Source: Antedon bifida
Taxonomy: Eukaryota; Echinodermata; Crinoidea; Comatulida; Antedonidae
Direction: 5' to 3'
Assembly (NCBI GenBank): GCA_963402885.1
Contig: OY727097.1
Location: 310,001-374,000, forward strand
DNA length: 64,000 nt
The position numbers were made by a program, and so were the translations under genes. The notes below the pieces were generated by a model. The model was not told the DNA's origin. It made no database searches and saw nothing but the letters and a program-made list of their open reading frames with translations. Positions 1-10,439 of this stretch are shown here, piece after piece; within the stretch, counting starts at the first letter, position 1; every line of letters starts with the position of its first letter.

Positions 1-1
1 T

Positions 2-2458
2 TGTGAGTATATAACGATTACGACCTTTAGACATGGGGAAAATGGGACCAACTATATCAACGGCAATCCGTTCAAACGGCACCTCGATCAAAGGCATGCT
101 TCCTAGAGGCACTTTCGTAACTCTACCTTTTTGTACAGTTCTCTGACAAATGTCACAGGATCGACAATATCGAGTAATATCTGCAGTTACCCCAGGCCAC
201 CAAAATGTTGTCAACACTTTATCTGTCGTCTTTTTTACCCCTTGGTGTCCTCCTAATAAGGTTTCATGGGCTTGGCGCATTACCTGGCGTCGATAGTCAG
301 CTGGCACTACTAGTTGGGTAAACTTATCCCCGTGTTCAATATTAGGAGAGGAAAATTGCCTATATAATAGGTCTTTATGATAAATAAACCTAGCCTCGGC
401 TTGTTTGTTACTCACAGTTGTAGTTTGTTTCTCTGCACGATCCTTGAATTTTGCAAGGCTGATATCTTGTTGCTGAGCGGTTTTCATAATTCCCGCTGTG
501 ATGATTTGCTTATGTATTTCTGTAGTTTTAAGTGTTCTGAATGGTTTATCCATAGTGTTAGCTTGAGACCGGGTAACAACAGAACATCCTTGAAGATTTC
601 GCTCTGTCCATGTGGGATCTGGATTTCCTGGTGCTCGTACTCCTGCAATATTACCTAATATCAAGTCATAAATAGGGTTATTCATACATAGTGCATACGT
701 CTTTCCTGAAAAAAATGGAGTATTAACATGTATTAATGCAACCGGTAAGTTGCGGACCGTGCCATCAATCAGCACACAGGTTTTCTCCTTACCAGTAAGT
801 TGTTCGGCTGATACAAGATCTTTCTTCACAACCACCCCACTACAGCCACTGTCACGAAGAACAGAGACGCAGCGTGACCCAACACAACCTGTATAAACGG
901 GCATTTTACTAATTGAATTATTTAGAGCCGCTGTCATAATTGGAAGACAGTGCCCACATTGAAGAGTGACCTTATCACCATCATTATTGATACAACATTG
1001 ATTTAAAGACTCTGACATTTTCGTAACCATACTGGCCCCCACATCGGGAATTTCTTCTTTGGCATTACATTCGTGTTGGTTTGTACATTTCTGGCAATCA
1101 GACCCTGTTTGTGGTGAAGTAGACAACCCAGCGCAACTGTTGGCGTCCTGTCTACAATTTCTGGCAATATGTCCTGTTTTTAAGCATCGGTAACATTTTG
1201 GAGGAGAGTTTGGCTTATGCATAGTTGAGGCTCTGCAATTTCTAGCTAGGTGACCTACACGATGACATATAAAACAAGTTGGACTACGGAAATTAGAAGG
1301 GCTTTGTGATGAGGATGTACTGGGAACATTATTAGAGGAGAGTTGAGGAGAATTTGGCTCTTTTTGTTTAAACTCTATTGGTTTACCAAATAATCCCCCA
1401 CGAGCTTCCAAATATTGCTCCGCAATTTCAGCCATCGCTTGTATCGTTTTCGGTTGACGTTCCCTTAGGAACAGAGCTAGGTCCTTCCCACACCCATCGG
1501 TAAACTGCTCTCGCAGCAATAAATCTTTTAACCCCTGAAAGGTTTTTTCCCCCTCTGCTAGGTCAATCCACCTATCAAGATAATTGCTTATCCTCGCAGC
1601 AAATTGCGGGCCGCTTTCTCCGTATTCGGGCTTAGCTGTTCGTAACTTATGTCGAAATCCATCGGCGGTTAACTGAAACCGTTTTAGAAGAGCCAATTTC
1701 AACAGTTTGTAATCGTTAGCTTCAGCTGACGACAACCTGGAATAAACCTCGAGAGCCTTCCCAGTTAGTAGGGCACTTAAGTTAACCGGCCACTCAATTT
1801 CTTTCCACTCCTGACTAGTCGCATACCGTTCAAACCTTTTCAGATAGGCATCTAGGTCATCTGTTCGATCATGGAAAGGGGGTAATTTAGGTTTACTGGC
1901 CTTAACCCGTGACTCAGGATTGGGTAATACTCTACCACCCGGCCGTGCCCGATTCTTTTCTTGTTCTAATTGGATTTCTAACCTTCGCATTTCTATAAGA
2001 TAGGCCTGATTCTCAGCTTCTTTCGCCCTTTCGTTTTCTCTCTCTTTTTCTTCACTCGCTCTTTTTCTCTCTGCTTCGTCCCTCTCTAGTAACTCTCTCC
2101 TCTCTCTCTCTTCCTTCTCTAGTGCCTCTCTTCTCTCTCTCTCTTCCTTCTCTAGTGCCTCTCTTCTCTCTCTCTCTTCCTTCTCTAGTGCCTCTCTTCT
2201 CTCTCTCTCTTCCTTCTCTAGTGCCTCTCTCTCTCTGTCTCTGTTTCGCTCCATTTCTTCTCTCTCCCTGTCCCTGTTTCGCTGTTTTTCTTCTCTCTCC
2301 CTGTTTCTCTCTTCTCTCTCTAGTGCTCTCTCTTCTCTCTCTCGTGCTCTCTCTTCTCTCTCTCTGGCAGCTTCCTCTCTCTTTTCCACAAACTCTCTTA
2401 ATTCCACTCCATCTAACCCCAACGCTTTTCCTGCGTCAACAATTTTAGTGAGATCCAT
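2..2458 (-). CDS. Retrotransposon gag-protease-integrase polyprotein, partial
   Basis: An 819-codon frame opens at ATG 2458-2456 and is still open at the window edge; I read every codon and found no stop. Order: short N-terminus (MDLTKIVDAGKALGLDG); a long Arg/Glu-rich coiled-coil-like stretch (about 2000-2400) with 11-residue repeats; a gag/SCAN-like helical region (about 1400-1800); CCHC knuckles at 1235-1276 (CFICHRVGHLARNC) and 1154-1195 (CYRCLKTGHIARNC); an aspartic protease with D-S-G active site at 845-853; an integrase H2C2 zinc-binding domain (HETLLGGH at 245-268, CRSCDIC at 146-166); and the first integrase core motif AVDIVGP, Asp at 56-58. It would package and integrate the element's own RNA/cDNA. 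The missing C-terminus is outside the window. Family assignment is by domain order and motifs. Confidence 0.85.
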   Translation of the reverse strand, partial: MDLTKIVDAGKALGLDGVELREFVEKREEAAREREERAREREERALEREERNREREEKQRNRDREREEMERNRDREREALEKEERERREALEKEERERREALEKEERERREALEKEERERRELLERDEAERKRASEEKERENERAKEAENQAYLIEMRRLEIQLEQEKNRARPGGRVLPNPESRVKASKPKLPPFHDRTDDLDAYLKRFERYATSQEWKEIEWPVNLSALLTGKALEVYSRLSSAEANDYKLLKLALLKRFQLTADGFRHKLRTAKPEYGESGPQFAARISNYLDRWIDLAEGEKTFQGLKDLLLREQFTDGCGKDLALFLRERQPKTIQAMAEIAEQYLEARGGLFGKPIEFKQKEPNSPQLSSNNVPSTSSSQSPSNFRSPTCFICHRVGHLARNCRASTMHKPNSPPKCYRCLKTGHIARNCRQDANSCAGLSTSPQTGSDCQKCTNQHECNAKEEIPDVGASMVTKMSESLNQCCINNDGDKVTLQCGHCLPIMTAALNNSISKMPVYTGCVGSRCVSVLRDSGCSGVVVKKDLVSAEQLTGKEKTCVLIDGTVRNLPVALIHVNTPFFSGKTYALCMNNPIYDLILGNIAGVRAPGNPDPTWTERNLQGCSVVTRSQANTMDKPFRTLKTTEIHKQIITAGIMKTAQQQDISLAKFKDRAEKQTTTVSNKQAEARFIYHKDLLYRQFSSPNIEHGDKFTQLVVPADYRRQVMRQAHETLLGGHQGVKKTTDKVLTTFWWPGVTADITRYCRSCDICQRTVQKGRVTKVPLGSMPLIEVPFERIAVDIVGPIFPMSKGRNRYILT
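2119..2228 (-). repeat. 33-bp coding repeat in gag
   Basis: Three near-perfect 33-bp units plus a partial one encode 11-residue Arg/Glu-rich repeats inside the gag N-terminal region. The period keeps the frame, so copy number can vary without breaking the protein. The predicted structure is a charged helix or coiled coil. Confidence 0.8.
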
Positions 2459-2460
2459 TT

Positions 2461-4010
2461 CTTAAGAAAAAAAAAATATATATATATATATAAGTATCCA
2501 ATATAAGTATACAGTATGCCAATAATATGGCAAATAGACAATCCAAGAATCACGTACAATTGTTTCATCTACCAATGTTCACGCTAGGTTACAAAGTCTC
2601 CCGGATGAGCCCCCATAAATGTCACACAGCCGCAATTACGGCTCTTTCGGACATGTAATTGCTGGTAACCAACGGTGAACAACGGTAAATAGCCACAACT
2701 GTACACATATAAATGTAAAAAGTAAAATTTAATAATAATCTTCGACAACCAATTCTTTCTTTTATAATTCAAACCCCCCAAAAAAAAAACCCACAAAAAA
2801 AACCCAACCAATTCTCAAACAATGATACCGTGTTCCTATTCCCCACAAACTTTATGCAATTCCCCAAATTTCCCAATCCTCCCAAACCAAATATCAACAA
2901 TCTTCTTATTTTTAAATAAATCCCCGAAACCCCCCCTTTCAAATACAATAATATCACAAGATGAATAATTAAACAATACTAAATGTCCACAATATCGTTC
3001 CTTCTTGCCTTCTCTCCTACGCTGACACAAAACAAATTAGAAAGATAAAAGTTAAAACGATTCTGCAAATAAACAACTCCCACGCCTCTGCTCCCGTTCT
3101 GCTTGTATTATCAATTATAATTCTTCCTATTTTCTGACATATAAATAAATCAAGTATAAAGTTAAAATGTTTCTTGATGTCGTTCTGCCCTGCAATCCGC
3201 TCCCCGACCAACTATTTCTTTCTCCTTTCCACGTAAAATAATATCAGTATCAATCCAGTTACTCTTCAATATTTCCAAACAATTCTTTACATGCAACAAC
3301 GTCTGCTGTTTCCAACAGTTATTTCTTCCGTCAATTTACATTCACAAATTAAATTAATCCTCAGTAATCTCAACAATTAACAGTTCTACATTTAAGTACA
3401 GCCTTATAGTATTACTTCCAACTCACAATTTATTAACTTCATGTATATCACTTTATTTCCTTTCTGCTTCAACTCTATATCACCATAATTATCTCCAACT
3501 CACAATTTATTAACTTCATGTATATCTCTTTATTTCCTTTCTGCTTCAGCTCTATATCACCATAATTCAATTACTTCTTCTCCTGTACGTCTTAGTTTCT
3601 CATATCAATATTCACCTATCCCTTTCTGGCTTAACATAACATAGCCCTCCTTCTCTGTCTCCTCTCAATTTCCATCTACCTCAAAATTCCCTCAATTATC
3701 CACATATCACCACCTTATCCTTCTCCACCAATCAGCAACTCACACACTAACTTAACCCTTATACCTCTCCTCCAATCAGCAAACACCACACAATCCTTCT
3801 CTGCAACACAACAACTCTGCTCCACTGGCTTCACACAATAGCTTCCTAAAACAAAAGAAAGGTTCAAATAGTGAAAACAAAAGGAAAAGTAAGAATGACT
3901 TGCAAAATATATACACAACTTTATGTCACTTGTGACAGAGGTAAAGTCACAGTTATGGTGTATACCTACTATATTACTACTATTCCTCATTAATATTGTT
4001 TTCATTACAC
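2461..4010. other. Non-coding flank upstream of gag, probable leader and 5' LTR
   Basis: No convincing exon is seen. It begins with an A-run and an (AT)n tract at 2465-2492, then a pyrimidine-rich, AT-rich stretch on the plus strand. By position the element's leader, primer-binding site and 5' LTR should be here, but without the second LTR I cannot place the ends. Short open frames here look like chance. Confidence 0.4.
3417..3569. repeat. 77-bp tandem duplication
   Basis: The segment beginning TCCAACTCACAATTTATT at 3417 is repeated almost exactly from 3494, with a few differences (CACTTT/CTCTTT, CAACTC/CAGCTC). It lies within the region expected to hold the retrotransposon 5' LTR, so it may be an LTR-internal duplication. 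Confidence 0.75.
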
Positions 4011-5206
4011 ATAATATTACCCTAAAGATTTAGTTCCCTAAAAACGAAAAATTTCAAATAAAGAATGAAATAAGGCTATTGATGTTTATCTGATGGGAAT
4101 TTTGGAAGTTAAACAAATTATACTAATTTCCATGTTTTGTTTAAAATTCAAATTCAGAACGATTTTTGTTTGTTTCTTGAGACAGATTTTCCCAGGGTCT
4201 CGTGATGTCTTGATAGATTAAACATGCGAATTTAACATTACTGTGCCCACGCATGCTATAATGTTGTTATCATTTTTATGAGCAATAGAGAATTCTGCTT
4301 CACATTCGTATGTGACATGATGCTCGAATTTTTGTTTCACTTTTAAAAAACAGCGCATCAAATGGTGTCTCTTTGTCGTAGGCCTATCCTTGGTTATTTT
4401 ACGAGGAACAACCGTGGACAGTTGTCACCAGTATGACTAATGTTTTATGTTAAAATTATACCCACGATACTGGATACACCTTATATAGGGGTCGTGCGCA
4501 CTTACGAAGAAGACGTATTTATTAAACGCGCCGTTTAATACTACAATTGAATGTGACAGAGTGATCACCAAACTGAGTGACGTGTTATGTATTTTAAGTG
4601 GGGCTACTGAGCCGTTTGCATTTCTATGAATTTTGTTTTGATTAATGAAATGAAAAATATTACGAAAAAAATGTTTTGTTTAAAAAAAAAACAATTCAAG
4701 CGTCTAGCCATCTCTTCGCTCAAAAATGATACACTCCGAAACGGTAATATAATTGTGTCAATACATCAATACATCGGTGAACTTTAAAAAAATGAATACT
4801 ATGAAGTGTATTACTTTGCTTGAATCGCATTACATTAAACTTTTGAGTTAGAAACAACTCACCTGTTTCTGTTGGAATATCATATTCATATTATATAGGC
4901 CTATCGTTATTTTGCTTTATGGAAAAAAAAAGTTTCTACATCGTTAGGTCCTTATTCATACAATCCAATCGGTGTTTTGATTTGTAAACTTACACTATGA
5001 CGAAGTAATAAGAATAATAATAATAATATAATGTGTAAATTCATGAACGATAGTTAATTAACGAGTAAATATAATAGACTATTATGGTAACTTAGTGAGC
5101 AACCTTTCGTTACTAACCGATAAACTGCAAAATTCAACCTTGTCTTTGCGTTAAACTATTATTCTTTACTTGTTTCTATAAAATTATTTAATGTTATTAT
5201 TTTCAG

Positions 5207-5479
5207 CGGGCTACGTCAGTTGGAAAAATCGCAGCTAGGAAAATAACCGAGGAAGTTATATCAGATGTTTACCGAAAAACAAACGATCGATTCAACAATG
5301 AAAACAGCTATACTGACGGTTTACTAGAAATGGTTGATAACTACGAATTGGCCATAAAAGGAAACTATAACGCAGCTATAATTATTCCTGTATGGACTAT
5401 TGTACAAATGCTTGGAGGTGCTTTGTTTGTGCTCTGCTGTTTCTGCAGCATGTATATTTGCAAAAGAATATATTCCTGA
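5207..5479 (+). CDS. C-terminal exon of an unrecognised single-pass membrane protein
   Basis: A splice acceptor (TTATTTTCAG ending at 5206) opens directly into a frame of 90 residues ending in TGA at 5477-5479; 273 bases is exactly 91 codons, so the exon starts in phase 0. The first half is polar and charged (KIAARKITEEVISDVYRKT...). Near the end is a hydrophobic segment, roughly residues 60-84 (IIIPVWTIVQMLGGALFVLCC), followed by Cys residues and a short basic tail (YICKRIYS). This suggests a type I or tail-anchored protein with its bulk encoded upstream. No matching upstream exon was found between the retrotransposon and 5206, so earlier exons probably lie beyond a long intron. I do not recognise the family. 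A chance open frame remains possible. Confidence 0.5.
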   Translation, partial: RATSVGKIAARKITEEVISDVYRKTNDRFNNENSYTDGLLEMVDNYELAIKGNYNAAIIIPVWTIVQMLGGALFVLCCFCSMYICKRIYS

Positions 5480-7670
5480 TGACAACATTAAATACAATTG
5501 GTAAGGATGGAAGGTTAACCTTTAAAGGATACTATATGAAAACACAAATATACATTGCAATGCTTGACGAGAGCTGGATGGACGGACATAATGATACATA
5601 CTCTGTTCAAACGAATCACAAACAATGGTTGTATGTACAATGAATGTACTAATTGTTCTTTACCTCAACAAGAAGACGCGCAATTTTCTTGAACCATCAT
5701 CATCAGTACGAACACGCGTCGGTGTTAACTGCGTCACGCGATGTTTGACCTACTAGTCGATTATCAATACGACTAAGTTTTTGATATACCTTTATATAGA
5801 CTGAAAAGTAATTGCATTTATTTATATTTTTTTTTATTATGTATGCAAACAGACGAAAGCCAGTATCGCCTCCACTGATCAGGATGCGAAACAATCAAAC
5901 GCTCTAGATGGAAGAAAGGCTACCTTGCATATGTTTCATATAATAATATCTATTCGGCAAAATGTTGATTTAATCAGATTTGGATAAAATGTGAATTTAT
6001 AGATTTGTTCGAGTGAATTAGAGGTGGATAAATGTTGTGGCAGACCTATCAATCATTTTTAATTGTCGCTAATTACCTTTGCAAAGAATAACAACATTGT
6101 ACGAAATATGAATACGAGTAAGGCTTCTTTGTTTACTGTTCAACAAACACCATCTCAACCTTTCGAGTTTAAGACCTACATTTAAAAAATAATTATGAAA
6201 TTTTTCTCTCTTTACCTAACGCTTAAGTTTACGTAGCCTAAAGCTGTACAGTACGGTATAGCAGCAGCAATGGAAAACTAACAATTAAGGTCTGTAACAC
6301 AAGTAAGCCTCAGGCACAAAAATAGTGCGCATGTGCACAATGTACGTAGCAACCATACTGTACGATTTATACAGAATGAGACATTTCTATTTCATTGACC
6401 TAAATACTGTCAGACATTCATTTTAAAATGTCGAACTCAATTTCATAGACATTCAGCAGGTTCATCCTTTCTGTAACACTATTACAGAAAGATAGTTGAC
6501 TTTATTGTCATTACAGATCTGTTATCTCTGTGCCTCATTGCACAAATATGATGTGATTTTTAATGAATGAAATTTGAATGAAACTAATAGAAATAAAGTG
6601 TTCGGATGTATACTGTACAGCAAACACTTATTTCTAATTTTCAACTTTTTATAATATGGACGTGCATTGCATATTTTCAGTTATTTCTTAACACAACAAA
6701 ATGATTGGAAATTCACTTTAATATATAGGCCTATCACATTTCGAAAGAATATATCTACAAATGTGTTACCGTAGGCCTATAAAAATGAAGTTACTCAATC
6801 ATGTTTAAAATGCTAATCCGAACTGACGAAATACGAGATTAAATGTTATTCCGCAAATACTGAAGAGATTAAGTTGTTTATTGTTTGCCTGAAAACCTGG
6901 AATATTATTGTTATCAAGATTGGAATACATTAATTAGTTCCTTGATTTATTCATCTCACCACAAGTCAAGAATCACTATATTGACCAGATTTAGGGTTGA
7001 ACCCAGGACATGGATTTGTAAGGAACGCATATCATCAACCGCCAGGCAATATCACAGAAAAGTCAAATTGACTGAAGATATGTATCAACAAGAATATGCC
7101 TATTTGACTAATCTTATAGGCCTAATAGAACATTCTCTAATGTTACATTAATGATTGCACTTTAAAATACATTCCAATGACGCACTACATTTATACGAGA
7201 TTGGTGCACAATATGATTCATTATGGGCCTGAATGTTATAAATATTAGTCAACGAAAACTTTGTCTTCAATTATTTCTTATCGACAAATGATTGTATCAA
7301 GACCTCTTAAAACAATTGTTTAAACAAAATGAGCGGATCGGTGGTTTATTTATCCCTTATTCCACCAATGAGCATTCCATTATTGTTACTCCTAAACTAA
7401 AAGTATAGGATATGTAAAATTATGGTTTAAACACTTGCTAAATTTGAGTATATGCCTAAATAAGAAACAAAACAAATGTTATTTAATCACCACAATTTGT
7501 TTCACATGGAAAATAACTTATACCAGGGAAGAGTGAAATTAACACTCTTCCTTGATTATTATACCTATACTGTAATTTCTGTATATTGCTTGGTAGTTAG
7601 ATACAGACACTATAATATTTTGTAAAACTGCCTTTAAAAATTATTAAACTGGTGATGTTGGAAATTCATA
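5480..7670. other. Spacer, no gene seen
   Basis: AT-rich sequence with several TAGGCCTA motifs (about 6727, 6772, 7118). A stretch near 6990-7005 (GGGTTGAACCCAGG) resembles the B box of a tRNA-derived SINE but no A box is clear. The short open frame at 6885-7151 has no recognisable domain. Confidence 0.5.
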
Positions 7671-7675
7671 TTGAT

Positions 7676-8606
7676 GATAGATGGCGAATTATAAGAATAC
7701 CTCGCCGTCGTTATTCATACAATGTTGGTAAAGATAGATGGCGAATTATAAGAAATACCTCGCCGTCTTTATTCATACAATGTTGGTAAAGGTAGATGGC
7801 GAATTATAAGAAATACCTCGCCGCCTTTATTCATACAATGTTGGTAAAGATAGATGGCGAATTATAAGAAATACCTCGCCGCCTTTATTCATACAGTGTT
7901 GGTAAAGGTAGATGGCGAATTATAAGAAATACCTCGCCGCCTTTATTCATACAATGTTGGTAAAGGTAGATGGCGAATTATAAGAAATACCTCGCCGCCT
8001 TTATTCATACAATGTTGGTAAAGGTAGATGGCGAATTATAAGAAATACCTCGCCGCCTTTATTCATACAATGTTGGTAAAGGTAGATGGCGAATTATAAG
8101 AAATACCTCGCCGCCTTTATTCATACAATGTTGGTAAAGGTAGATGGCGAATTATAAGAAATACCTCGCCGCCTTTATTCATACAATGTTGGTAAAGGTA
8201 GATGGCGAATTATAAGAAATACCTCGCCGCCTTTATTCATACAGTGTTGGTAAAGGTAGATGGCGAATTATAAGAAATACCTCGCCGCCTTTATTCATAC
8301 AATGTTGGTAAAGGTAGATGGCGAATTATAAGAAATACCTCGCCGCCTTTATTCATACAATGTTGGTAAAGGTAGATGGCGAATTATAAGAAAGACCTCG
8401 CCGCCTTTATTCATACAATGTTGGTAAAGGTAGATGGCGAATTATAAGAAAGACCTCGCCGTCTTTATTCATACAAAGTTGGTAAAGATAGATGGCGAAT
8501 TATAAGAAATACCTCGCCGCCTTTATTCATACAGTGTTGGTAAAGGTAGATGGCGAATTATAAGAAATACCTCGCCGCCTTTATTCATACAATGTTGGTA
8601 AAGGTC
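7676..8606. repeat. 58-bp minisatellite, 16 copies
   Basis: About 16 head-to-tail copies of a 58-bp unit starting GGTAGATGGCGAATTATAAG. The first copy is one base shorter, and copies differ at a few positions (gatag/gtag, CCGTC/CCGCC, ACAATG/ACAGTG, AAATACC/AAAGACC). Each unit holds short inverted arms, GGCGA and TCGCC, 15 bases apart, flanked by AAAGG and CCTTT, so single strands could fold into a small hairpin. There is no coding potential. Confidence 0.95.
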
Positions 8607-8610
8607 GCAA

Positions 8611-10300
8611 CATGATGATGTGGATATTGATTTCACAATTTTCAATTTCTAATTCATACAGTCAAGGATTTTGTTCTTATTACCAAGTATTATGACAGCG
8701 TGACTCTTTATGTTTGCTAATTTAATAAATTGAATTGATTGGTTGAATGCATTAAATATTTATCAAAATTACTAATACAATCATTTAAATTTTAAAAACC
8801 CTAATTGCCGAATCTTTGTAAGTGCGCTATAAAATAATTCTATCAAAAGAAAGTAGACAATTAAATTTAAAAAATTGGAAAGGTGGCAATGGCATTTTGA
8901 AATCAAAAACGTAAATACAATAATATTATTGCATTTCCATTTGCATTTTGTTTTATATAAATATAAACACTTGAGTTTATTTCTGTTCATCTGGATGGTT
9001 TCTTAAATTTCAAAACTATAATTATAACATAAACATGCCTAATGGATAAGAAAGAGCTATATAAAAATACACTATAGTATCAATTAGCGTATATTGTCAA
9101 CCTATTTTTTTGTGTTGAATATGCCATTTTAAAGTCAAATAAAAATTTAAATATTAATATAAAATTAAATATATATATATAAATTTTTGAAAGCAACACA
9201 ATAGTCAAATTGGTTGCCAGCCAATGACGTTTTGGTTGAATTTAACAGTTCATTTTCCCGTTTTTTCCAACGGCAGTGAATAACTATATCAAAACTGCAA
9301 AATGGCCTATTCAAATTCTAATTTTATTAATCTACATTTTCTTGTTTTATTTTTAAGATTTTCCTAATGACTTGGATAATGATATTGTCAAAACACCGAA
9401 AGTGTTCCTTAAAAACATGATAATTAGAGTTTGATAACAAAGGTCGGTTTTAAGATTTATAACATTGTTAGTACCGACACTCAAAAATGTTCTTATAAGT
9501 AAAACTTAAATAGAGTACTGATGATGTAATGATTGCATTAAAGTATGAACTTGATTGATTTAAGTAATGAATTAAGTAAGGTACTCTATTCATGAAGTAT
9601 TTCATACTGTATAATAATGTTGATTCAGTCCACGCATATTACAGGCCATAATAATATGTATAACTTTTTTAGCGTACGATTATCATTAGTTACTAAAGCT
9701 GGTCTTCATATATTAGGATTTGTAATCAATATATAAGACCGGTGTCTTTAATCCTCTTTGTGTATGTCCTTTTGCTTAGAGTTGATTGGTCGGGATTTTA
9801 ATATAAATTCACCGTCTTTAAAATGTACTACTATTATATCTGTTATAGTCTATATACCTTATAGCTGTATTTAAAACTATAAGCTTAAAAATACTTCAAG
9901 ATAGTTGGCAGAATTACAATAATCCTGATAAAAAATATCTCATTTTGACCTTAAAAAAATGACATTTAAAAATGAAAATTTTGGACCAGAACTAAATTAT
10001 AAGTAATATTTATTTTATTTAATTCGTCAGATTCAGAGAAATTATATAAACTGTATTTGAAACTATATAGAAAAATTATACATCATGATAGTAAGCCAAT
10101 TTTCCTATTGAAGATAAATTAAGGAATATATATGATGAGCAGGTCTCTATCCAATCATTTAAATTTCTTTATTGAACGAATTGTAAGATGTAAATATAAT
10201 TATTTTCACATTCCATCAAAAACTAACTATACTCTGGTAATTCTATCTTTTCCAAAATTACTGAAATGGTAAAAAAGAAACGACACAAATATTGTATTAG
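8611..10300. other. Spacer, no gene seen
   Basis: Strongly AT-rich with short (AT)n runs (about 9165-9185). No splice-bounded open frame with recognisable content on either strand. The minus frame at 8781-8990 is low-complexity hydrophobic and not supported. Confidence 0.5.
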
Positions 10301-10302
10301 TT

Positions 10303-10436
10303 TACGTTTTCACGACGCACCACTGCCTACGCAGCTGTCATGAAGTCATTCTGCACATGCTCAAAAACATATGAGCATGTGCAGAATAACTTTCCGTACT
10401 AGAAAGCGCGTGTTCAATAGCATGTCGTGTAAAAAC
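10303..10436. mobile_element. Hairpin MITE-like element
   Basis: The outer ends are imperfect inverted repeats (CGTTTTCACGAC near 10304; GTCGTGTAAAAACG near 10424). Inside is a perfect 16-base inverted repeat (ATTCTGCACATGCTCA at 10348 and its complement to 10387) around an 8-base loop. A degenerate second copy of the core lies at about 10496-10545. This looks like a foldback element; no transposase is present. Confidence 0.5.
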
Positions 10437-10439
10437 GAA

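Larger units (their letters stand above)
1..2600 (-). mobile_element. Gmr1-like Ty3/gypsy LTR retrotransposon, 5' part (runs off window start)
   Basis: Reading the minus strand from about 2458 to 1, one open frame carries a gag region, two CCHC zinc knuckles, an aspartic protease and then directly an integrase zinc-binding domain and the start of the integrase core. No reverse transcriptase lies between protease and integrase; the gap is only a few hundred bases. In ordinary Ty3/gypsy elements integrase comes last. Integrase before reverse transcriptase is the known hallmark of the Gmr1 group (first seen in Atlantic cod, reported from deuterostomes). The uninterrupted frame suggests a young copy. 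The right edge is approximate: the 5' LTR should lie above 2458 but its ends cannot be fixed without the other LTR. The reverse transcriptase and 3' LTR would be left of the window. Confidence 0.8.

Noticed and set aside
2122-2448. Plus-strand Leu/Ser-rich frame
   Set aside because: Antisense of the Arg/Glu-rich gag repeat, which is part of an 819-codon open frame.
6885-7151. 88-codon plus-strand frame
   Set aside because: No domain, no flanking splice logic, and it overlaps a possible SINE B-box-like segment.
7676-8606. CRISPR-like array
   Set aside because: The repeats are contiguous with no unique spacers, the genome is eukaryotic and there are no cas genes. It is a minisatellite.
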